A DNA stretch of 64,000 nucleotides, taken from positions 169,097 through 233,096 of the forward strand of contig NZ_FODZ01000006.1 of NCBI RefSeq assembly GCF_900110505.1. The letters run 5' to 3'. The translations under genes were made by a program, and so were the position numbers. The stretch comes from Luteibacter sp. UNC138MFCol5.1 (GTDB lineage Bacteria > Pseudomonadota > Gammaproteobacteria > Xanthomonadales > Rhodanobacteraceae). Below are positions 24,803 through 32,744 of the stretch, piece after piece (positions within the stretch are counted from its first letter, which is position 1; each line of letters starts with the position of its first letter). The notes beneath the pieces were generated by a model, which saw nothing but the letters and a program-made list of their open reading frames with translations, was not told where the DNA came from and did not search any database.

Positions 24803-25669
24803 TCAACCGGACGCCTTCCTGACACGGGCGGATTTCTTCGTCGCGGTCGCCGATTTCGCCACCGCCGCTTTCTTCGTGGCCTTCCGGCGACCCGCCGGCT
24901 TGCCAAGGCGCACCCAGGTCGGGGCGTGGTCGCTGGCCTTGGGCCGGTCGCGGACCCAGCGATCGACATCGGCGTCCTCGATGCGCGCGGCGAGGTCGGG
25001 GGAGAGTAGCAGGTGATCGATCCGCAGCCCGCGGTTGCGCGGCCAGTGCTGGCGGAAGTAATCCCAGAATGTGTAGATGCGCTCGTCCGGATGCCTCGCG
25101 CGCAGGGCGTCGGTCCAGCCTTGCGCCAGCAGGCGCGCGTACGCGTCGCGGCTTTCGGGTTGCAGGAGCGCGTCACGGCGCCAGTGCTTCGGATCGTAGA
25201 TGTCCTCGTCCGTGGGCACGACGTTGTAGTCACCCGCGAGGACCACGGGGTGGCCGGACGCGATGAGACCCTTCGCGTGTTTGATCAGCCGCTCGAACCA
25301 GGCGAGCTTGTAGTCGAACTTCGGGCCCGGCCAGGGATTGCCGTTGGGCAGGTAGAGGCACCCTACCAGCACGCCATGGGCCGCGGCTTCGAGGTAACGG
25401 CTCTGCGTGTCTTTCGGATCGCCCGGCAGCCCGCGCCGGCTCTCCACCGGATCCGCGCCCTTCGCCAGGATCGCCACGCCGTTCCACGACGACTGCCCGG
25501 CCCATAGGGCGCCATAGCCCGCGTCGCGGATGGCGTCGACCGGGAAGCCGGCGTCGGTGGCCTTCAGTTCCTGCAGGCAGGCGATGTCCGGCGCATCGCG
25601 TTCCAGCCATTCGAGCAGGTGGGGCAGGCGCGAGCGGATGCCATTGACGTTATACGTCGCGATCTTCAT
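24803..25669 (-). CDS. xthA: Exodeoxyribonuclease III
   Basis: A 288-residue Mg-dependent AP endonuclease/3'-5' exonuclease for base-excision repair. MKIATYNVNGIRSRL, DIACLQELKA (metal Glu), YLPNGNPWP, LAGDYNVVPTD (catalytic Asp/Asn), RIDHLLLSP and the closing KASDHAPTWVRL (Asp-His pair) cover the whole ExoIII/APE family pattern. The ATG at 25669 begins exactly at the conserved N-terminus. After residue 262 there is a Lys/Ala-rich tail (ATKKAAVAKSATATKK), reminiscent of histone-H1-like tails. The tail is extra to the E. coli enzyme and probably increases DNA affinity. Confidence 0.96.
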   Translation of the reverse strand: MKIATYNVNGIRSRLPHLLEWLERDAPDIACLQELKATDAGFPVDAIRDAGYGALWAGQSSWNGVAILAKGADPVESRRGLPGDPKDTQSRYLEAAAHGVLVGCLYLPNGNPWPGPKFDYKLAWFERLIKHAKGLIASGHPVVLAGDYNVVPTDEDIYDPKHWRRDALLQPESRDAYARLLAQGWTDALRARHPDERIYTFWDYFRQHWPRNRGLRIDHLLLSPDLAARIEDADVDRWVRDRPKASDHAPTWVRLGKPAGRRKATKKAAVAKSATATKKSARVRKASG

Positions 25670-26141
25670 GCCGCGACTTTCCCGGAGCGGGAGTCGACGC
25701 CCGGTGACGGACCTGAAGCAGGCTCCGCCCGTTGGCATGACACTTGCCTCGATCTAAATCGGCCTGAGATCGGGTCGCCGCGGACCCATCGGGGCATAAA
25801 TTTTTACGACCCGGTCGGCCGACGATATGCACGTTTTCGGCAACCGAGATCCTGTGCACGAAAGTCCACAAAAACCCATAGTTACATCGTTTTCTGCTGC
25901 GACGCGTCATGCCGTTTGGACGGCTGGACGGCCGTTCGCGGCACGCAATGTCCTGCTGGACATCCACGATCCCGTGCTGTAAACCGTTCGTCTTATCCAT
26001 TTGGATCGTGATAAATGGATGGTGTGGCGATGGAGCGCGGGCGGGGGCATCGAGGCTCCATCGTGTGCTACCGGACGGGGGTCCGGCGCCACGGCCCCGT
26101 GCCTTCGTCGTTATTTCGGGGCATTACATTTCGGGGAAGGC
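25670..26141. other. 472-base intergenic region with inverted repeat
   Basis: A non-coding spacer between divergent xthA and the TonB-dependent receptor. It is visibly more AT-rich (for example 25795-25810 and 25985-26020) than the flanking genes and should carry promoters for both. An 8-base inverted repeat atccattt/aaatggat (25995-26002 and 26013-26020, 10-base loop) lies about 120 bases before the receptor ATG and could be an operator or a leader hairpin. I see no convincing small gene or riboswitch. Confidence 0.6.
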
Positions 26142-29100
26142 ATGAACAAGTATTTTCTTCGCAGGAGCGCGCTCGCACTGGCGGTCTGTACCTGCCTGGG
26201 CGGCGTTTCGGGCGTGTATGCACAGTCCACCACCGGTGGCCTCAACGGTTCCGTGCCGGCAGGTGGCAACCAGACGATCGTCCTCGAAAGCGGTACGGGT
26301 TTCCGTCGTGAGGTCGGTGTCGACGCGAACGGGCGTTACAGCGCGACGCAGCTGCCGCTGGGCACGTACAGCGTCACCCTGATGCGCGACGGCGCACCCG
26401 TCGATTCGCGCAAGAACGTCACCCTGCGCGTCGGCGCGAGCACCGACGTCTCGTTCGCCGCACCGGCGGCCGCCGGCAACGCGGAAAGCCTCGAAGGCGT
26501 GACGGTCACCGGCACCGCGCTTCCCAGCATCGACGTCACCGCGGTCGACTCCCGCACGGTCATCACTTCCGAGCAGCTCGCACGCATGCCGCTGGGCCGT
26601 TCCGCCGAAGCCATCGCGCGCCTCGCACCGGGCGTGGTCAACAACGGCGGCGGCTTCGCCAGCGACACCGGCAAGTCGGTCGTCAGCTTCGGCGGCGCCG
26701 CGGCCAACGAAAACGCGTATTACATCAACGGCTTCAACACTACCGATCCGCTCAACGCGCTCGGCGGCCTGCAGCTGCCGTATGGCGCGATCGACCAGCA
26801 GGAAGTCTATACGGGCGGTTACAGCGCCCAGTACGGCCGTTCCGACGGCGGTGTGATCAGCCAGGTCGGCAAGCGCGGCACGAACCAGTGGCATTACGGC
26901 GCCCAGATCATCTGGGAGCCGAACTGGGCCCGTGCCTCCGGTCCGAACCTGCACTACGCGAACACCCCTACCTCCGCGCCGGCCGGCGACCTGTACCAGC
27001 CGAAGAGCCAGAACGACAAGTGGACCACCACGGTCAGCGCCTATGCGGGCGGCCCGCTGATCAAGGACAAGCTGTTCTTCTTCCTGGCGGGCGAATTCGA
27101 AAAATCGGGCGCGCGTAACGTCAACTCGGTCGGCAGCAGCACGCCCGCCTCGACGAACACGTACGAAAACCCGCGTTGGTACGCCAAGCTCGACTGGAAC
27201 ATCAACGACAGCAACATCCTCGAGGTGACCAGCGTTGGCGACAAGCGCGAAGGTTCGGGGACGCGCTATGGCTACAACTACCGCGACCTATCCCGCACGG
27301 TCCGCCTCGGTGACGTGAACGACACCAAGACCGGCGGCGATCTGTGGATCGGCAAGTACACCAGCTACATCACCGACGACCTGACCGTGAGCGCCACCTA
27401 CGGCAAGATGTCGAGCAAGAACTACGAGCAGCCGACCAACTACGATCCGAACCTCGTCCGCGTCGACAACCCGGTTCGCCAGAACCCGGCGCTCAACGGC
27501 GGCACCCCGATCCAGAACAGCCAGGTCGGCAACATCAGCTCGCCAGGCCGTGGCAACAAGTCGACCAACCTGCGCTTCGACGTGCAGTACGTCGCCGGAG
27601 ACCACACGCTGTCCGCCGGTATCGACAACGTGCGCTCGCGCGTCCTCGACTTCGGCGACGCCAGCCCGGGTCCGGGCTATACCTGGAGCTACGGTCTGTC
27701 GGCGGATCCGAACGAGCCGATTGACGATACCCCGGGACGCAACTTCGTCCCGGCGCCGGGCGCCTTCCCCAACGGCCAGCAGGGCTACTGGGTACAGCGC
27801 AGCGTCGTGAGCAACCTCGTCAACGTGCGCGCCGACCAGAAGGCGCAGTACATCGAGGACAAGTGGCAGATCAACGATCGCGTGCTGCTCTCCGTGGGTC
27901 TGCGTAACGACCAGTTCACCGACTACAACCAGTTCAGCCAGGCGTTCATCAAGCAGACGCGTCCGCAGTGGGCACCGCGCCTCGGCGCGTCGTGGGACGT
28001 GAATGGCGACGGCAGCTTCAAGGTCTACGCCAACGCGGGCCGTTACTACCTCGGCCTGCCGCTGAACCCGGCCACGGGCGCCGCCGCGGGTTACACCGCG
28101 ACGCAGCAGTACTTCACGTACTCCGGCATCAACCCGGTCGACGGCACGCCGACGGGCCTCACGCAGTTCAGCAATGTCGTGTCGGGCAACAACTCCTACG
28201 GCATCCCGCCCGACCCGCGCACGGTCGCCGCGAAGGACCTGAAGTCGGAGAACCAGGACGAGTACATCGTCGGCTTCGACAAGTCGTGGAACGAGAACTG
28301 GACCTACGGCGTCAAGCTGACCCAGCGCAAGCTCAACGCGGTCATCGACGACTTCTGCGACCTCGACGTCGTGACGAACAAGGCGACGGCCCTGGGTTAC
28401 ACGGTCGGTTCCACGAACAGCTGCTACCTCGTCAACGGCGGCCATTCGAACAAGTTCACGCTGATCGACCAGGCGGGCAACCCGTTCGTCGTGCCGCTGA
28501 GCCGCGAAGAAATGGGCATGCCCCGGACGAAGCGTAAGTACTACAGCGCCGAGTTCTACGCCGAGCACCAGTTCGACGGCACCTGGTACGGCAAGTTCGA
28601 CTACGTGTTCTCGCGTTCGTACGGCAACACCGAAGGCCAGGCGCGTACCGATACCCGCCAGGCCGGCGCCGCCGGCAGCGTGGACTGGGACAACCACTGG
28701 GTGATGGACAACGCCAACGGTCCGCTGGGCAACGACCATACCCATGTGTTCAAGGCGTACGGCTACTGGCAGTTCGCGCCCGAGTGGCAGGCATCCGGCA
28801 ATCTCCAGGCCATCTCCGGTGCGCCGGAAGTGTGCCTCGGCTTCTACGGCCCGGACCAGCAGGACCCGGCGCACTACGGCAGCTCGTACCACTGGTGCGA
28901 CGGCCAGCGCTCCCCGCCGGGCGACAAGGGTCGCCTGCCGTGGACGTTCCAGCTGGATCTCGGCGTGACGTACCGTCCGGAATGGGCGGGCTCGAAGCTC
29001 GCGTTCTCCGCGAACGTGTTCAACGTGCTCAACCAGCAGCGCGCGACGTTCCGCTACCCGACCCAGTACGAGTCGCGCGGCACGCCGCATCCGATCTATC

Positions 29101-29162
29101 GCGTACCGCTCATCACCCAGGACCCGCGTTACGCGCGCCTGGCCGTCAGCTACGACTTCTGA
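26142..29162 (+). CDS. Oar-like TonB-dependent outer-membrane receptor
   Basis: A 1006-residue outer-membrane protein. The ATG at 26142 follows cggggaagg and starts a signal peptide (MNKYFLRRSALALAVCTCLG ... VYAQ). Residues about 30-110 form a CarboxypepD_reg-like beta-sandwich (GRYSATQLPLGTYSVTLMRDG). The plug domain follows (VTVTGTALPSIDVTAVDSRT, RSAEAIARLAPGV, YYINGFNTTDPLNALGG), and the rest is a long beta-barrel ending in an aromatic residue (LAVSYDF). This is the Oar/OmpA-related layout common in xanthomonads, used for uptake of peptides, glycans or chelates. There is no transport or hydrolase partner next to it. A terminator-like structure follows at 29211. Confidence 0.9.
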   Translation: MNKYFLRRSALALAVCTCLGGVSGVYAQSTTGGLNGSVPAGGNQTIVLESGTGFRREVGVDANGRYSATQLPLGTYSVTLMRDGAPVDSRKNVTLRVGASTDVSFAAPAAAGNAESLEGVTVTGTALPSIDVTAVDSRTVITSEQLARMPLGRSAEAIARLAPGVVNNGGGFASDTGKSVVSFGGAAANENAYYINGFNTTDPLNALGGLQLPYGAIDQQEVYTGGYSAQYGRSDGGVISQVGKRGTNQWHYGAQIIWEPNWARASGPNLHYANTPTSAPAGDLYQPKSQNDKWTTTVSAYAGGPLIKDKLFFFLAGEFEKSGARNVNSVGSSTPASTNTYENPRWYAKLDWNINDSNILEVTSVGDKREGSGTRYGYNYRDLSRTVRLGDVNDTKTGGDLWIGKYTSYITDDLTVSATYGKMSSKNYEQPTNYDPNLVRVDNPVRQNPALNGGTPIQNSQVGNISSPGRGNKSTNLRFDVQYVAGDHTLSAGIDNVRSRVLDFGDASPGPGYTWSYGLSADPNEPIDDTPGRNFVPAPGAFPNGQQGYWVQRSVVSNLVNVRADQKAQYIEDKWQINDRVLLSVGLRNDQFTDYNQFSQAFIKQTRPQWAPRLGASWDVNGDGSFKVYANAGRYYLGLPLNPATGAAAGYTATQQYFTYSGINPVDGTPTGLTQFSNVVSGNNSYGIPPDPRTVAAKDLKSENQDEYIVGFDKSWNENWTYGVKLTQRKLNAVIDDFCDLDVVTNKATALGYTVGSTNSCYLVNGGHSNKFTLIDQAGNPFVVPLSREEMGMPRTKRKYYSAEFYAEHQFDGTWYGKFDYVFSRSYGNTEGQARTDTRQAGAAGSVDWDNHWVMDNANGPLGNDHTHVFKAYGYWQFAPEWQASGNLQAISGAPEVCLGFYGPDQQDPAHYGSSYHWCDGQRSPPGDKGRLPWTFQLDLGVTYRPEWAGSKLAFSANVFNVLNQQRATFRYPTQYESRGTPHPIYRVPLITQDPRYARLAVSYDF

Positions 29163-29210
29163 GAACCGACGCTGATCTGAAGATCCCTGTGTGACACTTG
29201 CGCCCCTCTC

Positions 29211-29269
29211 CGTAAGCCGGCTCCTCCCCAGCCGGTTTACGGGGACCGGGCGCTCTTTTTTTGCCCGGT
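29211..29269 (+). terminator. Terminator-like tandem hairpins after the receptor
   Basis: A 12-base stem (cgtaagccggct at 29211-29222 pairing with agccggtttacg at 29230-29241, one G-U pair) is followed by a second stem ccgggc/gcccgg (29246-29268) whose loop contains seven T. The T-run follows GC-rich structure 48 bases after the receptor stop, so transcription from the left probably ends here. The opposite-strand gene starting its 3' end at 29273 may share it. Confidence 0.65.
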
Positions 29270-29272
29270 GTC

Positions 29273-29662
29273 CTAGCGAACCTCGCCCGAGGCGGCGACG
29301 ACCATCTCGATGTAGCCGAGGATCTCCTGGATCGGGATCTCGAAGATGCCGGCATCGCCGTTGTCGTACGCCTGGCGCCAGACCGCGTAGCCGTCCTTCC
29401 AGCTTTCGTCGCCGTCGGCATCGCCGTCGTGGGCCAGAACGCTCGCGTCCAGGGTGCCGCGCGAGACGGCGGCATGATTCATCGCCGGCTGCAGACCGCC
29501 CGGCACGCGGTGGTTGCGCAGCTTCACGCCGAGGATCGAGACATGGAAGACCTCCCCGTCCTCGGGTTCGCGCTCGATCCGGCGGATGGCGACGCGGGAC
29601 GCCTCCTCACCCGGGCGGGTTCGATAGGTCCAGGACTGTCCCACGGCATAATCGGGTTTCAC
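29273..29662 (-). CDS. Conserved hypothetical protein
   Basis: A 129-residue cytoplasmic protein from a GTG at 29662 that has an ideal gggagga seven bases upstream. An ATG at 29695 would add 11 residues without a comparable site. The first third reads YAVGQSWTYRTRPGEEASRV, then EDGEVFHVSILGVKLRN, a beta-rich pattern seen in an uncharacterised but widespread bacterial family. The C-terminal half contains DDGDADGDESW-like acidic sequence and IPIQEILGYIEMVV. No signal peptide and no known function. Confidence 0.7.
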   Translation of the reverse strand: MKPDYAVGQSWTYRTRPGEEASRVAIRRIEREPEDGEVFHVSILGVKLRNHRVPGGLQPAMNHAAVSRGTLDASVLAHDGDADGDESWKDGYAVWRQAYDNGDAGIFEIPIQEILGYIEMVVAASGEVR

Positions 29663-29893
29663 CGGTGCTTCCTCCCGCTTCACAAGGCCCCGCATCTTAG
29701 TGCAGCCGGGGCCGGCGGGCGCCTGCCGGACGTCCCGGGACGATATGGCTTAAACTTGCGCCCATGAGCGCGCCCTCCGGGGTCCGGCGCTTGCGCGAGG
29801 CAGCGCGGCCGGCGGCCGCTTCCCCAGCCATGGCATCCGCCCGCGCACGGCGCTCGCGGCACGTCCCTTATTGTTTCGAGGTTAGATAAGACC

Positions 29894-30670
29894 ATGGTGG
29901 CATTGGCGACCGAGCACGTCATCGACGTGCACCACTGGAACGACAGCCTTTTCAGCTTCCGCACCACGCGCGACCCGGGTTTCCGCTTCGAGAGCGGGCA
30001 TTTCGTGATGATCGGCCTCGAAGTCGACGGACGCCCGCTGATGCGCGCGTACTCGATCGCGAGCGCCCACTACGAAGAGCACCTGGAATTCTTCAGCATC
30101 AAGGTGCAGGACGGCCCGCTCACCTCGCGCCTGCAGCACCTGAAGCCGGGCGATCCCGTCATCGTCAGCCGCAAGCCGACCGGCACGCTGGTGCTCAACG
30201 ACCTGAAGCCGGGCAAGCGCCTGTACCTGTTCGGTACCGGCACGGGCCTCGCGCCCTTCCTGTCGATCATCCGCGACCCGGACACCTACGAGCGCTTCGA
30301 CCGGATCGTCCTCGCGCACGGCGTCCGCCACGTGAACGACCTCGCCTATTCCGACTACATCGAGAACGAGCTGCCGAAGCACGAATACCTGGGCGAGCTG
30401 GTGCGCGAGAAGCTCATCTACTACCCCACGGTGACGCGCGAGCCGTTCCGCAACCGCGGCCGAATCACCGACGCCATCGCCGACGGCGAACTGGCCCGGG
30501 CGACCGGCCTGCCGCAGCTGAATCCGGCCGAGGACCGCGTGATGCTCTGCGGCAGCCCGTCGATGCTGGAAGACATCTGCGTCCTGCTGGACGGCGAGGG
30601 CTTCGAAGCGTCGCCGCGCACGCGCGAGCCGGGCGATTACGTGATCGAGCGGGCGTTCGTCGAGAAGTAA
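29894..30670 (+). CDS. fpr: Ferredoxin--NADP+ reductase
   Basis: A 258-residue FAD enzyme that exchanges electrons between NADPH and ferredoxin or flavodoxin, supporting Fe-S and oxidative-stress functions. The FAD-binding segment is RAYSIASAHYEE, the NADP pyrophosphate loop is GTGTGLAPFLSI, the NADP-binding strand is VMLCGSPSMLED, and the C-terminus ends VIERAFVEK. The VEK-type ending is typical of bacterial subclass I enzymes such as that of Azotobacter. The length is standard. The ATG follows gaggttagataagacc. It is a single gene with the convergent kinase-like gene six bases beyond its stop. Confidence 0.95.
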   Translation: MVALATEHVIDVHHWNDSLFSFRTTRDPGFRFESGHFVMIGLEVDGRPLMRAYSIASAHYEEHLEFFSIKVQDGPLTSRLQHLKPGDPVIVSRKPTGTLVLNDLKPGKRLYLFGTGTGLAPFLSIIRDPDTYERFDRIVLAHGVRHVNDLAYSDYIENELPKHEYLGELVREKLIYYPTVTREPFRNRGRITDAIADGELARATGLPQLNPAEDRVMLCGSPSMLEDICVLLDGEGFEASPRTREPGDYVIERAFVEK

Positions 30671-30675
30671 CCGGC

Positions 30676-31329
30676 TCACTCCTTGCGCACGCGGCCCTGC
30701 CCTTCGTTGTCCCAGTAGCCGAAGATCCGTCGCGCGATCAGCTTGTACAGGCGCTTTCCCGTCGCCCGCCACAGCCGCGAATGCGGCGCCGGACGGGCGA
30801 GGATCGCGCGCTGCCGCGACGACAGGGCCCCCGGCGCGTACGTCCGCTTGTGCTTGAGCAGATGGCGGAGGTCCTCACGCGCCAGCAGGCGGAACAGCGT
30901 GCCGCGCCGTCCGCGCGTCCAGGCGATCTGGAAATCGACGAGGCCCGGCGAGCCATCCTCGCGCACCAGCCAGTTGGGTTCCTTGGCGAGATCGTTGTGC
31001 ACGATGCCGCGCCGATGGAGCCGTGCGAGCAGCCGCAGGGCATCCCTGTAGTAGGCCTCGTCGAGCGGCTTGCCGACCTGCATCGGCTGACCGGCCATGT
31101 AGCTGCGCTCGAGCACGCGCCCGTCCCAGGCGATCAGGCGAGGCACACCGTCGAGACCGTCGAGCCGGGACAGCGCCCGCGCCTCGCGCGCGGCGGCACG
31201 GCGCGCGAACCAGCGCGCCCACCAGCGGGCGGCGGCGATGTCGCGGCGGATCAGCAGCACGCCGTCGCGCTCGACGCGTTCGATGCGCCCGAGTTCGTCG
31301 GCCTTGAGCAGGGTGACGGATTCCGTCAT
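30676..31329 (-). CDS. RIO/KdkA-like protein kinase
   Basis: A 217-residue, small atypical kinase. The catalytic loop is IVHNDLAKEPNWLV (H-x-D ... N) and the metal-binding motif is LVDFQIAW (DFQ in place of DFG). The ATP-site part is reduced (GVLLIRRDIAAARWW ... EARALSRLDGLDGVP), as in RIO1, LPS-core kinases and xanthomonad 'serine/threonine kinase' annotations. The C-terminal 60 residues are basic (LKHKRTYAPG ... YKLIARRIFGYWD). The ATG at 31329 is chosen over earlier in-frame codons that encode unrelated sequence. It may phosphorylate a sugar of LPS or a protein; this cannot be decided here. Confidence 0.75.
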   Translation of the reverse strand: MTESVTLLKADELGRIERVERDGVLLIRRDIAAARWWARWFARRAAAREARALSRLDGLDGVPRLIAWDGRVLERSYMAGQPMQVGKPLDEAYYRDALRLLARLHRRGIVHNDLAKEPNWLVREDGSPGLVDFQIAWTRGRRGTLFRLLAREDLRHLLKHKRTYAPGALSSRQRAILARPAPHSRLWRATGKRLYKLIARRIFGYWDNEGQGRVRKE

Positions 31330-31420
31330 CGCGTTATGCACGCCTTTCCTTCGGTTCGTTGACGCGCCCTCCGCGACGGGAAAGGCTAAGATGCCCGTTC
31401 TCGCAGGGAGATAACGCAAG

Positions 31421-32191
31421 ATGCTGGTGCGACACATCCTGTCGCTGGTCTTCGCCACGGCCGGGCTCGTCGCCTGCCGCGATGGCGCCGACCGCGCGAG
31501 CGACGGGGACAAGCCGCCGCCGGCACGGGCGAGCGCCGCCAAGGATACCGAATCCGGCGACGATGGCCTCTACACGATGGAACTGTCGCTGCCCGACCTC
31601 CCGCCGCGCGCGGCGCCGTTGCGCGACCTGATCGACCGCTACGTGGAACGGCAGAAGCGAGACTTCCTGGCCAGTCTCGGCACGCCCGCCGCCCGCGCGA
31701 GGGCGCGCGAACTGCCCTGGGACCTCAACCTGGACATCGCGGTGGCCTCGCGCACGGACCGCTTCATCAACGTGCAGGTCGACGGGTCGGCCTTCACGGG
31801 CGGTGCCCATCCCGCGCCCATCGTCGACAGCTTCACCTACGACATGGAGCAAGGGCGCGTGGTCGGCATCGGCGAACTGTTCGCCGATCCGCACGCGGCC
31901 GAGAGCGCCTTCGCGGCCGAGGCGCGGCGTCAGCTCTTCACCGCGCTCGACGACCAGGACACGCCGCTGGCGTCCGACAGCGAGCAGATCGCCCTGGGTA
32001 CCGAACCCGGCAAGGGCCACTACCGGGTGTTCAGCCTGCTCACGGGCCCGGACAACAAGGTGCACGGCCTCACCTTCATCTTTCCGCCGTACCAGGTGGC
32101 GTCGTATGCCGCGGGTCCCCAGGCGATCGACGTACCGAGCGAAGCCTTCGCGTCCTTCCTGAAGCCGGAATACCGCGAGGCGTTCCACTGA
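31421..32191 (+). CDS. DUF3298-type lipoprotein
   Basis: A 256-residue envelope protein. The ATG follows agggagataacgcaag. The leader ends in a lipobox LVAC (Cys19), so it is probably a lipoprotein. A short polar linker follows, and from about residue 105 the sequence matches DUF4163/DUF3298 as found in RsiV-like proteins and peptidoglycan-associated proteins (INVQVDGSAFTGGAHPAPIVDSFTYDMEQG, in pieces; FIFPPYQVASYAAGP). Members of this fold bind lysozyme (RsiV) or act at the cell wall. Its stop overlaps the DUF456 gene by one base (TGATG). Confidence 0.78.
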   Translation: MLVRHILSLVFATAGLVACRDGADRASDGDKPPPARASAAKDTESGDDGLYTMELSLPDLPPRAAPLRDLIDRYVERQKRDFLASLGTPAARARARELPWDLNLDIAVASRTDRFINVQVDGSAFTGGAHPAPIVDSFTYDMEQGRVVGIGELFADPHAAESAFAAEARRQLFTALDDQDTPLASDSEQIALGTEPGKGHYRVFSLLTGPDNKVHGLTFIFPPYQVASYAAGPQAIDVPSEAFASFLKPEYREAFH

Positions 32192-32673
32192 TGGAGTTCT
32201 TCCTCTACCTGCTCTCGGCCGCGCTGATCGTCGGCGGCGTGGCGGGCGCGATCCTGCCTGTGCTGCCGGGCATCCCCATGATCTTCGGCGGCATCTGGCT
32301 CGCGGCCGCCGTCGACGAATACCGGCACCTCGGCTGGGCCTGGCTCGTCGCGATCGGCATCGTCGCCGCGGCCGGCATCGCGCTCGATTTCGTTTCGGCC
32401 TCCATCGGCGCGAAGAAGATCGGCGCGAGTCCGCGCGCGCTCTGGGGCGCGGGCGTCGGCACCGTGATCGGCATGTTCTTCGGCATCCCGGGCCTCATCA
32501 TCGGGCCGTTCGCCGGCGCCGTGGCGGGTGAGTTGTGGTCGGGCGAGAGCGTGCTGCGATCGGCGCACGTCGGCGTCAGCACGTGGATCGGCATGCTCGT
32601 GGGCATCCTCGCCAAGGTCGTGATCTCGTTCCTGATGATCGGCATGGCGGGGCTCGCGCTGCTGTTCGCCTGA
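32191..32673 (+). CDS. DUF456 membrane protein
   Basis: A 160-residue, glycine-rich inner-membrane protein with about four or five helices. The start LLSAALIVGGVAGAILPVLPGIPMI-type segment and the later GAKKIGASPRALWGAGVGT and FGIPGLIIGPFAGAVAGEL are hallmarks of DUF456, a family of unknown role with internal glycine-zipper-like repeats. It is co-translated with the preceding lipoprotein gene (stop and start share one base), so the two probably function together in the envelope. Confidence 0.85.
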   Translation: MEFFLYLLSAALIVGGVAGAILPVLPGIPMIFGGIWLAAAVDEYRHLGWAWLVAIGIVAAAGIALDFVSASIGAKKIGASPRALWGAGVGTVIGMFFGIPGLIIGPFAGAVAGELWSGESVLRSAHVGVSTWIGMLVGILAKVVISFLMIGMAGLALLFA

Positions 32674-32744
32674 CCCGACCATTGGTCACATTGGCGGGAG
32701 CGCCCTCACCCGCTAGTCTCGCCTGACCATATGGGGAGACACGC

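Noticed and set aside
27288..29090. 600-codon frame antisense to the TonB-dependent receptor
   Set aside because: Shadow of the receptor's codon use; no start signal or motif.
26142..29162. TonB-dependent receptor as part of the inositol system
   Set aside because: It lies 17 kb away, on its own with a terminator, and an OprB porin adjoins the inositol operon instead.
29246..29268. The ccgggc/gcccgg hairpin as a stand-alone terminator
   Set aside because: The T-run is in its loop, not after it; it is only credible together with the preceding hairpin.
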